In this document: positions 6,271 through 11,812 of the stretch, in pieces
Position numbering within the stretch: the stretch's first letter is position 1
Layout: each line of letters starts with the position of its first letter
Origin: JBAUHN01 sp049680295
Lineage (GTDB): Bacteria; Pseudomonadota; Alphaproteobacteria; Rhodobacterales; Rhodobacteraceae
Reading direction: 5' to 3'
NCBI GenBank assembly: GCA_049680295.1
Contig: JBAUHN010000468.1
Location: 1 to 11,812 of the forward strand
Length of the DNA: 11,812 nucleotides
Made by a program: the position numbers and the translations under genes
The notes under the pieces: model-generated
Databases searched by the model: none
Seen by the model: only the letters and a program-made list of their open reading frames with translations
What the model was told of the DNA's origin: nothing

Positions 6271-7745
6271 CGTTTCAATGCGGCCCTCACAAGTACAAAC
6301 AGTGTCAAAAGCAAAAAGCCCAATGCAATCGGATTTTCCAGAATGACCCAGAAATCAGACTTATAGAGAAGTAGTGACTGGCGCAAAGAGGTTTCTAGCA
6401 TGCTGCCCAGCAAGAACCCGATGACAAGGCCGACAACCGGAAATCCTGTTCTGCGCATGGCAAGCCCAAGCCCGGCAAAAACAAGCATCACGCCAACGTC
6501 AAACCATGACTGTCCGGGCAGGTATACACCTACGATACACATCATGATGACAGGTGGCAGCACCAGCCCTTTGGGGCTGCGCGCGACCAGCGCCCAGATC
6601 GGGATGCCGATCCGCCCAATGGCAAGGTGGATGAAGTTGGCCATCAACATTGAGGCGAACAGCGCATAGATCACGTCACCATGCATGGTCAGCATGAAGG
6701 GGCCGGGCACGATGCCGTGGATGATAAAAGCGCCAATCAGCAAAGCTGCCGCAATATTGCCCGGTACGCCCAAGGCAATCGTAGGCACGAGGTTCGCGCC
6801 GACGACGGCGCTGTTGGCCGCTTCGGTGGCAATGATACCTTCGGGATTGCCTTTGCCAAAACGATCGGGGTTTTTGGATGCTTTGCGCGCCGCTCCGTAG
6901 CTCAGGAAGGCGGCAAGCGTGACGCCCAGCCCGGGCAGCATTCCCACGCCAGACCCGATCAAGGCCGAGCGGATAATGGTTTTCCAGTAGCCGAAAAACT
7001 CTTTGGCCGGCAGTTTTGTATTGGCCTGCGCGGCAAGATCGACCGCCTGCCGATCCTTGCCGGGATTGCGGTTCAGATCGAACAACTGCTCTATGATTGA
7101 TGCCAGCGCCAGCGCGCCAATGGCCAGTGCTGTGAGCGGCAGGCCGTCAAAGAGGTTCACATTATCAAACGTCATGCGGGATGAGCTGTCGACAGGATCA
7201 AGTCCGACGGTTGCCAAAAAGACGCCTACAAAGATAGCGATAAAGCCTTTGAGTGGCGAATCGCCCGAGATGCCCGCCAGCAAGGCAAAAGCGAAAAGCA
7301 GCACAGATGTGTATTCCAGCGGCCCGAAATGCAGCGCGATGGCGGCAAAGGGGACGACAAGGAAAATCAGCAGAAAGTCAGAAATCGTATCACCAGTGAC
7401 CGACGAATAAAGTGCGAATTTCATGGCGCGCACCGCCTCGCCGGTTTTGGCCATGGGGTGCCCGTCCAAAGCAGATGCCGCGGCCTCGGGCGTGCCGGGT
7501 GAATTCAGCAAGATTGCCGGGATCGCCCCCCCCGACGTGCCTCCTTTGTTGACGCCAACCAGGAAAGCAATCGCGGTAATAGGGGACATGTAATAGGTCA
7601 CCGGAATTAGCACCGCCAAGGCGGTCACGCTGCCCAGACCGGGGATCGCGCCGATCACGATACCCAATGTGATACCGGCGGCAATGAAAAGCAGATTGGT
7701 GAGGGTAAAGGCCGCCTCAAAACCAAAGATCAGGTTCTCGATCAT
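6267..7745 (-). CDS. tctA: TTT transporter large membrane subunit TctA
   Basis: The protein has 492 residues from the chosen ATG at 7745 (family about 500), with roughly a dozen hydrophobic membrane segments. The TctA signature is clear: GAIPGLGSV (residues 32-40), GGTSGGAIPAILLNSPGTP (68-86) and ALDGHPMAKTGEA (92-104). The second copy of the PGLG-type motif appears later as GMLPGLGVTLAAFLSYG. It forms the sodium- or proton-driven channel that takes substrate from the TctC binding protein. I reject the longer start at 7835 because it would overlap tctB by 77 bases, while AAGGA (7759-7755) lies 9 bases before ATG 7745. The stop overlaps the gntR start (ATGA). A G8 run (complement of 7526-7533) lies inside the conserved GTSGGA motif. 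TTT systems carry carboxylates widely, so the substrate is unknown. Confidence 0.95.
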   Translation of the reverse strand: MIENLIFGFEAAFTLTNLLFIAAGITLGIVIGAIPGLGSVTALAVLIPVTYYMSPITAIAFLVGVNKGGTSGGAIPAILLNSPGTPEAAASALDGHPMAKTGEAVRAMKFALYSSVTGDTISDFLLIFLVVPFAAIALHFGPLEYTSVLLFAFALLAGISGDSPLKGFIAIFVGVFLATVGLDPVDSSSRMTFDNVNLFDGLPLTALAIGALALASIIEQLFDLNRNPGKDRQAVDLAAQANTKLPAKEFFGYWKTIIRSALIGSGVGMLPGLGVTLAAFLSYGAARKASKNPDRFGKGNPEGIIATEAANSAVVGANLVPTIALGVPGNIAAALLIGAFIIHGIVPGPFMLTMHGDVIYALFASMLMANFIHLAIGRIGIPIWALVARSPKGLVLPPVIMMCIVGVYLPGQSWFDVGVMLVFAGLGLAMRRTGFPVVGLVIGFLLGSMLETSLRQSLLLYKSDFWVILENPIALGFLLLTLFVLVRAALKR

Positions 7746-7758
7746 TGTCGGAAATCCT

Positions 7759-8220
7759 TTAAGGCAGATCGACAGTAAAAATCTGCCAGGCTCCAAAATC
7801 GACCAGAAAGGAAAACGCGATCGCCAGCACGGCAATCACCAGCCATCGGCGATAGCCAGCAGCGGCAGCGGCAACCGCTATGGTCAAAGTCGAGGTCGGA
7901 ACGAACCCGATGACGGGAAGTAGAATAAATATGACCACCCCAGCGACAGCCCAGATCAGCATTTCGCGCAAAATCGCGGGCCCGGGTAGGTTCACGGAGG
8001 CAACGACATTGCGCGTCAACCGAACGGCAATCATCGTGAGCGCCAGAAACAGAACAACCAGCGCGGCCAGTCTAGGAAAGAATGCAGGAGAGACATCATT
8101 TGCTGTTGTAGGGGCCTGCGTGTGATTTGGTATGAGCCAGAGCAACGCAAAAAGTGCCGCACCCACCAATAAGGCGGCTGCGGCAATTTCCGTTCTGACA
8201 GCTTCGCGGCTGTCGTTCAT
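7759..8220 (-). CDS. tctB: TTT transporter small membrane subunit TctB
   Basis: The 153-residue protein has a short charged N-terminus followed by four or five hydrophobic segments (about 11-31, 47-66, 86-104, 106-121, 126-142). The SPAFFPRLAALVVLFLAL stretch (44-61) is the family's typical motif after the first segment. TctB is poorly conserved and pairs with TctA in the inner membrane; its place between tctC and tctA is the classic gene order. The start codon follows the tctC stop directly (TAAATG), with only a weak upstream purine stretch, so translation probably depends on ribosomes finishing tctC. A 13-base gap holding a good ribosome site separates it from tctA. Confidence 0.9.
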   Translation of the reverse strand: MNDSREAVRTEIAAAALLVGAALFALLWLIPNHTQAPTTANDVSPAFFPRLAALVVLFLALTMIAVRLTRNVVASVNLPGPAILREMLIWAVAGVVIFILLPVIGFVPTSTLTIAVAAAAAGYRRWLVIAVLAIAFSFLVDFGAWQIFTVDLP

Positions 8221-9156
8221 TTACTTGGTCTTTTCGATGACGGATTGCAGGCCTTTGACAGTGGTAGCAATGTCCGCAGTCAGCTTTTCCGAGCCGACAA
8301 ACTTCACAGGGAACTGCAATTTGTTCGTGACCAATTCTACAAATTCCGCATCATTGGTGGCTTCCGCCATCGCCGCTTCTAAGCGCGCAAGAACGTCAGC
8401 AGGTGTGCCCGCTGGGGCCACGATGACGGCCTGACTAGGCATGGAGACACCGTATTTTTCAGCAACTGACGGTGTGCCGGCTGACGCTTGCAAGCGACCG
8501 GCATTCATCGACATCAAGACTTTCATTTCATCACCATAGCGATTGTGAATGCCCCCGGACCAGGCAAAATCAATTTTGCCACCCAGAAGAAACGGCACCA
8601 TTTCACCGCCACCTTTGGTAGGAATGCCGGTCCACTCGACGCCTTCCTCGGCACCAATGAAGTCAATGAACACACGCGACAATGAGCTTTGATCCGCAAA
8701 GCTCAATGCGTTTGTCTTGGCGTGTTCGATCAATTCTTCCATCGTATCGAAGGGTGCGTCCGCTTTGGCTACGACCGCTTGCTGATACTCGGTGATCTGG
8801 CCAACATAGGCAAAGCTATCCAGATCGTATTCAACGTTTTGCGTCATAGGCGGCCATAACAACGAAGACGTAGCTGCGAAAAGCAGCGTGTAGCCATCAG
8901 CGGGCGCACTCGCGACCTCGGTCGCGCCGACCGCGCCACCGCCACCAGGGCGGGTTTTGACAACGACATTGACACCAAGTGCCTCGCCAAGTGCCTTGGA
9001 ATAGACACGTGCCATCGTCTCGGTACTGCCGCCAGCCTTGTAAGGAATGACCAGCGTCACCGGTTTTTCAGGATACTCGGCCAAGGCCGGAAATGCGCCA
9101 AGCGCAGATAGGGTTACAGCAGCGATTGCACAAACCGCGCGACGGGTGAATTTCAT
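8221..9156 (-). CDS. tctC: TTT periplasmic substrate-binding protein TctC (Bug family)
   Basis: The 311-residue protein begins with a Sec signal peptide (MKFTRR, hydrophobic core, cleavage after A-L-A at residue 26). The mature domain shows Bug-family features: YPEKPVTLVIPYKAGGSTE at 28-46, VVVKTRPGGGGAVGATEVASA and ADGYTLLFAAT. Such proteins usually bind carboxylated compounds through main-chain and water contacts, so the ligand cannot be inferred from the sequence alone. An AGGAG site (9170-9166) lies 9 bases upstream of the ATG. It is the first gene of the tctCBA-gntR operon, with its own promoter overlapping the 9211-9222 palindrome. The hairpins upstream separate its expression from the DUF3604 gene. 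Confidence 0.95.
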   Translation of the reverse strand: MKFTRRAVCAIAAVTLSALGAFPALAEYPEKPVTLVIPYKAGGSTETMARVYSKALGEALGVNVVVKTRPGGGGAVGATEVASAPADGYTLLFAATSSLLWPPMTQNVEYDLDSFAYVGQITEYQQAVVAKADAPFDTMEELIEHAKTNALSFADQSSLSRVFIDFIGAEEGVEWTGIPTKGGGEMVPFLLGGKIDFAWSGGIHNRYGDEMKVLMSMNAGRLQASAGTPSVAEKYGVSMPSQAVIVAPAGTPADVLARLEAAMAEATNDAEFVELVTNKLQFPVKFVGSEKLTADIATTVKGLQSVIEKTK

Positions 9157-9210
9157 CTGATTTGTCTCCTATTGGTTAGATTCGTCCGGTCTCACGCCGG
9201 CACTTGCTAA

Positions 9211-9242
9211 AACTATATAGTTATGCTTGGCCGAGTCGACAA
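9211..9242 (-). promoter_or_regulatory. tctC promoter overlapping a 12-bp perfect palindrome
   Basis: On the minus strand TTGTCG (9242-9237) and TATATA (9219-9214) are spaced by exactly 17 bases, giving a start near 9207. The -10 box lies inside the perfect palindrome AACTATATAGTT (9211-9222), so a dimeric repressor bound there would block RNA polymerase. The same CTATATAG core appears upstream of the DUF3604 gene. That GntR is the binding protein is inference. Confidence 0.5.
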
Positions 9243-9362
9243 AAATGTAAAACAACCTTGGAAAATTATAACGACCTACGGAGAATATCCATTTTTCGGG
9301 AGCCAACCGCCTTTGCGATCCATGGCGATGGCTACCGCCCGTAAGCTTGGCCATACCGGCCC

Positions 9363-9381
9363 GGAAAAGCGCCGCTCTTCC
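9363..9381 (-). terminator. Hairpin 3 of the tandem hairpin block
   Basis: GGAAAAGCG (9363-9371) and CGCTCTTCC (9373-9381) pair over 9 positions with a single mismatch that becomes a G-U wobble in minus-strand RNA. It shares one base with hairpin 2. It may belong to a terminator or RNA-processing element; no T-run follows. Confidence 0.3.
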
Positions 9382-9423
9382 AGATGATCTACGGGCTCCG
9401 GGAGCAAACCCGCAGATCATCTG
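9381..9423 (-). terminator. Hairpin 2: 15-bp arms, likely terminator or RNA-stability element
   Basis: CAGATGATCTACGGG (9381-9395) and CCCGCAGATCATCTG (9409-9423) are complementary at 14 of 15 positions. The odd pair is a U-G wobble in minus-strand RNA, so that strand is the better transcript. The 13-base loop contains a second small dyad with the stem edge, GCTCC-G-GGAGC (9395-9405). Arms this long are not expected by chance. No T-run follows. Confidence 0.5.
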
Positions 9424-9428
9424 TAGAG

Positions 9429-9460
9429 TGGCGCGCTGGCCCTTTCCGGCCAGCGCGCCA
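9429..9460 (-). terminator. Hairpin 1: strong GC-rich terminator-like stem after the DUF3604 gene
   Basis: TGGCGCGCTGGCC (9429-9441) and GGCCAGCGCGCCA (9448-9460) form a perfect 13-bp stem with a 6-base loop. It begins one base after the DUF3604 stop codon on the minus strand. The position and strength fit an intrinsic terminator, but CTCTAC rather than a T-run follows. It may act as an imperfect terminator or as a 3'-end block to exonucleases. Confidence 0.6.
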
Positions 9461-9461
9461 A

Positions 9462-11759
9462 TTACCGAAACAGATAAATAGGTGAACTCCAGGCTTGGTG
9501 GCCATCTTCGGTTGTCACGCAGACCCACAAAGGTGTGTCGCCGGTTTCGCGAACGGGGACACGCAATTCTGTCTCAACCTCACGCGCAAGTTCGCCATCC
9601 GGCAACCGCTGGACCGTCAGCCGTTTTTCCAGACCGCCTGCCTCCATCACCGTAGGCGTCAGCCCGATATCTGCCAGATCAACCGTCAGATCGCCCTGAT
9701 TAGTGGTGATGGCAAGTGTGCCTTGCCGGCTGTCCACCAGACTGGCGTCAAACCCCATGAAATTCCCTGTCGTGACGCTTTGCCAGATCACGCTTTGGCT
9801 GCCGCGCGCCTCTAGAACGGATTCTGGGTTCAGCATGTTGATGGCCGTCAGCCCGTTCAGGCGGGCCGAATCAAACAGCGCACGCCCGTTCCAGTTCACC
9901 AGCCGACCGCGACCGCGATATTCAGCCCCCGCCACACACAGCCGGATACGGTCGCCAAGATCCTCATCGCTGTAGGTGCGGATCGTTGCGAGCACACTCG
10001 CGCCATCGCGCAATTCAACCCTTAGAATCCCGGCATGCGCCTGCACGTTGACTTTCAGGGTTACCTCATCATCGGACACGCGTACGATGTCGCCCATGAT
10101 AGCATGCCGCACAGTTTCCTGCGTGGTATCGGGGTTGGCCTCTGGGTTGCGCAGGAACAATTCAGCATCAGACGCAAATTCCGCTGACACCTCAAGATGC
10201 ATCCGGCATCCCGTTGTCCCGTAATGATGGCGGCGGCGCTGCGCCTCCATGATAGATGCGCGATCATTTTGATCTGTCAGAAAACAGGTCAGACCGCCAT
10301 AGGCACCAAACAACGACGCTCCGGGATAGCTCGCACCGGGTCGCCCCTTGTGACCGTCGCTGTTACACACCACACCAACACGGCGGCCCATCGGGAAACC
10401 GTCCGTCAGCACCCACTCGAAACTGCCCCAGGCCGAGTGCATCTCGACCGCCGTTTCGATCAGCGGATTGTGGTCATAAAAAATGTTGCAGTACCGCCCG
10501 CCGACATGGGCGTAGACGGTCACATCCTCATCTTTCAGCTTTTCGTAGAGATCCGTCAGCGTGTTTGCATCGCTGTCCATATCGTCGCGGTCTTCGAGCA
10601 GCGCATGCGAGCAGCGATAGATCGGTCGCCCTTCTTGCGCATAAAACACGTTGTGATCGCCGCCAATCGCGGTGTTGCCGGACCATTCATAGCCCGGAAA
10701 TACAGTGAATTTTCCCGGATCGTTCAACGCGGCAGTTGTGTCGTTGATCTGCTGCCAGAAGGTATTGTTAATCTGAAAATCATTGGCCTGATGCGCGCAG
10801 ACATCCAGAAACGCCTTGTTGCGGGCAAAGTCGAAATAGCTGGAGATTGAGTTGACGCCCACGGTCTCGCCGGTTTGCCCGTGCAGGTCCCCCCAGTACC
10901 CGGAAACTTTGCCATCGCTGATCACCAGAGGACCAACCTCACACTTCAGTTCATCATCAACATAGACTTTCATCCGCAAGGTTCCGGTTTCAGATACTTT
11001 CAGATCATCAAAGATCATCGAACGGTCTTTGGGCGCGTAGTCGAACGTTTCAGGCAAACCACGAACGGGCAGCGTTGTCTCAAACCGCACGCGACCAGTG
11101 GCCTGATTGGTCGGATTGCCCCACTTGTCCTCGCATTTCAGGCCCACTACAAAGGGCTCACTCACCCGTCGCAGGGAGGGCAGGACGGCAACCCAGTTTT
11201 CGCCCGGTCCGGGATGAACACCAATTGCATATTGCGTGTCCAGCGGCTGGAAATTTCCGGTTGCCTGTACATCTGCCTGAACCTTGATCTCATACCCTTC
11301 TTCCACAAAGGTCTGCATCAGCATGCCCGGTGACCCTTTGCTGGTATCGCCAAAGGTCACGACAATTTCGTCACCTTCATTTAGATAACCGCCATTGAGC
11401 ATTGCTGTGACCGTCAAACGCCAGGGGCGAGGGCCCTCGGGCCCGATCCGCAGGTCGATTTTTCCTTCGCCACTGCAGTGTGCGGACACAAAGTTGGCCG
11501 CCAGGGGATTGTTTGCCTGCGGTCTGCCGGAATCGGTTACCATTCGGAACGCAATGCGAATGGCTCCGGTGTCATCCAGCCCCAACTTTCCGACAGTGTA
11601 GCGGACCTGATACGTTTGATATGTGCGAACTTCAACGATTTCAGGGGCTTCCAGAACTGCGGAACCATAGATTGACGGATCATCCCCGGGGCGCACCGAG
11701 GGGTGGTTCGCGCCAACCAACTTGAAGGGCACTGGTGTCGGGGTTGTTGGCAAGGTCAT
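9462..11759 (-). CDS. DUF3604 protein with PHP-like metallohydrolase core
   Basis: The 765-residue protein has three parts. Residues about 40-280 are beta-rich and Ig-like (LKCEDKWGNPTNQATGRV at 208-225). A central PHP-like core spans about 285-520. A beta-rich tail ends the chain. Likely metal ligands are D291 and H293 in GDLHGQT, H323 in CAHQAND, E358 in PGYEWS, H369 in GDHNVF, H418 in AHVGGR, H441 in EMHSAWG, and D468 and H470 in CNSDGH. This pattern resembles PHP/amidohydrolase-clan enzymes that cleave phosphoesters or C-N bonds. No signal peptide or membrane segment is seen, so it should be cytoplasmic. I chose ATG 11759, which has GGAGGA (11771-11766) 6 bases upstream, over an ATG at 11795 that falls inside the promoter palindrome. 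It is the first gene upstream of tctCBA and shares a promoter motif with it. I know of no established reaction for this family. Confidence 0.88.
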   Translation of the reverse strand: MTLPTTPTPVPFKLVGANHPSVRPGDDPSIYGSAVLEAPEIVEVRTYQTYQVRYTVGKLGLDDTGAIRIAFRMVTDSGRPQANNPLAANFVSAHCSGEGKIDLRIGPEGPRPWRLTVTAMLNGGYLNEGDEIVVTFGDTSKGSPGMLMQTFVEEGYEIKVQADVQATGNFQPLDTQYAIGVHPGPGENWVAVLPSLRRVSEPFVVGLKCEDKWGNPTNQATGRVRFETTLPVRGLPETFDYAPKDRSMIFDDLKVSETGTLRMKVYVDDELKCEVGPLVISDGKVSGYWGDLHGQTGETVGVNSISSYFDFARNKAFLDVCAHQANDFQINNTFWQQINDTTAALNDPGKFTVFPGYEWSGNTAIGGDHNVFYAQEGRPIYRCSHALLEDRDDMDSDANTLTDLYEKLKDEDVTVYAHVGGRYCNIFYDHNPLIETAVEMHSAWGSFEWVLTDGFPMGRRVGVVCNSDGHKGRPGASYPGASLFGAYGGLTCFLTDQNDRASIMEAQRRRHHYGTTGCRMHLEVSAEFASDAELFLRNPEANPDTTQETVRHAIMGDIVRVSDDEVTLKVNVQAHAGILRVELRDGASVLATIRTYSDEDLGDRIRLCVAGAEYRGRGRLVNWNGRALFDSARLNGLTAINMLNPESVLEARGSQSVIWQSVTTGNFMGFDASLVDSRQGTLAITTNQGDLTVDLADIGLTPTVMEAGGLEKRLTVQRLPDGELAREVETELRVPVRETGDTPLWVCVTTEDGHQAWSSPIYLFR

Positions 11760-11780
11760 CAAAGGTCCTCCGGGGGGGGA

Positions 11781-11812
11781 TATTACTATTGGCACATTGC
11801 TATATAGTAATG
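11781..11812 (-). promoter_or_regulatory. Promoter/operator region of the DUF3604 gene
   Basis: CATTGCTATATAGTAATG (11795-11812) is an 18-bp palindrome with one mismatched pair, centred on CTATATAG (11800-11807), and it may continue past the window edge. One arm, ATTACTAT, is repeated at 11782-11789, giving an extra half-site. On the minus strand TATATA (11806-11801) would be the -10 box; the -35 box would lie outside the window. The core matches the tctC palindrome at 9213-9220. Confidence 0.45.

Larger units (their letters stand above)
9157..9461. other. 305-base intergenic region: tandem hairpins plus the tctC promoter
   Basis: No convincing gene lies here. From the DUF3604 stop leftward it holds three hairpins (9460-9363), then about 120 bases without recognised features, then the tctC promoter and palindrome (9242-9211), and a leader of about 50 bases before the tctC ATG. 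A reading frame crossing the whole stretch starts inside the DUF3604 gene and has no family-like sequence. Confidence 0.6.

Noticed and set aside
7746..7835. Upstream 30-codon extension of TctA
   Set aside because: It overlaps tctB in another frame; the ATG at 7745 has a proper ribosome site and the typical TctA N-terminus.
9169..9528. A 119-codon minus-strand frame covering the DUF3604-tctC intergenic region
   Set aside because: It starts inside the DUF3604 gene in another frame, runs through the hairpin block, has low-complexity basic sequence without family features, and lacks a ribosome site.
10197..10850. A 217-codon plus-strand frame
   Set aside because: It is antisense to the PHP core of the DUF3604 gene; composition looks like a mirror of that coding sequence.

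Overview
The window looks like a chromosomal catabolic locus of an alphaproteobacterium, most likely a marine Rhodobacteraceae (Roseobacter-type) species. This is inferred from the moderately high GC, the codon use, and the mix of families: a dimethylglycine-dehydrogenase-like flavoprotein, a CntA/YeaW-type Rieske oxygenase, a tripartite tricarboxylate transporter (TTT) with a separate periplasmic binding protein, and RpiR and GntR regulators. No RNA genes, insertion sequences or CRISPR arrays were found.

Left part (1-3426): a divergent pair of transcription units shares a 50-bp promoter region. Leftward is the 5' two thirds or less of a dimethylglycine/sarcosine-dehydrogenase-like FAD protein that runs off the window. 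Rightward is an RpiR-type regulator that overlaps by 8 bases, and is probably translationally coupled to, a Rieske non-heme iron oxygenase alpha subunit of the quaternary-ammonium subfamily. Together they suggest stepwise oxidative N-demethylation of a betaine-like compound: Rieske for the quaternary amine, flavoprotein for the resulting tertiary amine.

Middle (3427-5496): a convergent spacer, then a leftward pair of genes. One is an intact M24 (aminopeptidase P/creatinase fold) hydrolase with all five metal ligands. The other is a small cupin of the DUF861/EutQ type, interrupted at codon 40 by a single in-frame amber codon. The pair has its own likely promoter.

Right part (5497-11812): a tight leftward operon tctC-tctB-tctA-gntR (TAAATG junction, 13-base gap, ATGA overlap) encodes a TTT uptake system and a GntR/UTRA regulator. 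Upstream of it, separated by 305 bases holding up to three tandem hairpins and a tctC promoter, is a 765-residue DUF3604 protein with a PHP-like metallohydrolase core and no signal peptide. The promoters of tctC and of the DUF3604 gene share a CTATATAG-centred palindrome, a candidate operator for one regulator, perhaps the GntR protein.

Working model (inference): the TTT system imports an N-methylated carboxylate or conjugate; the M24 and DUF3604 hydrolases release or trim it; the Rieske oxygenase and flavoprotein demethylate it. The substrate cannot be read from the sequence. DUF3604 has no established function known to me and is the most novel component.
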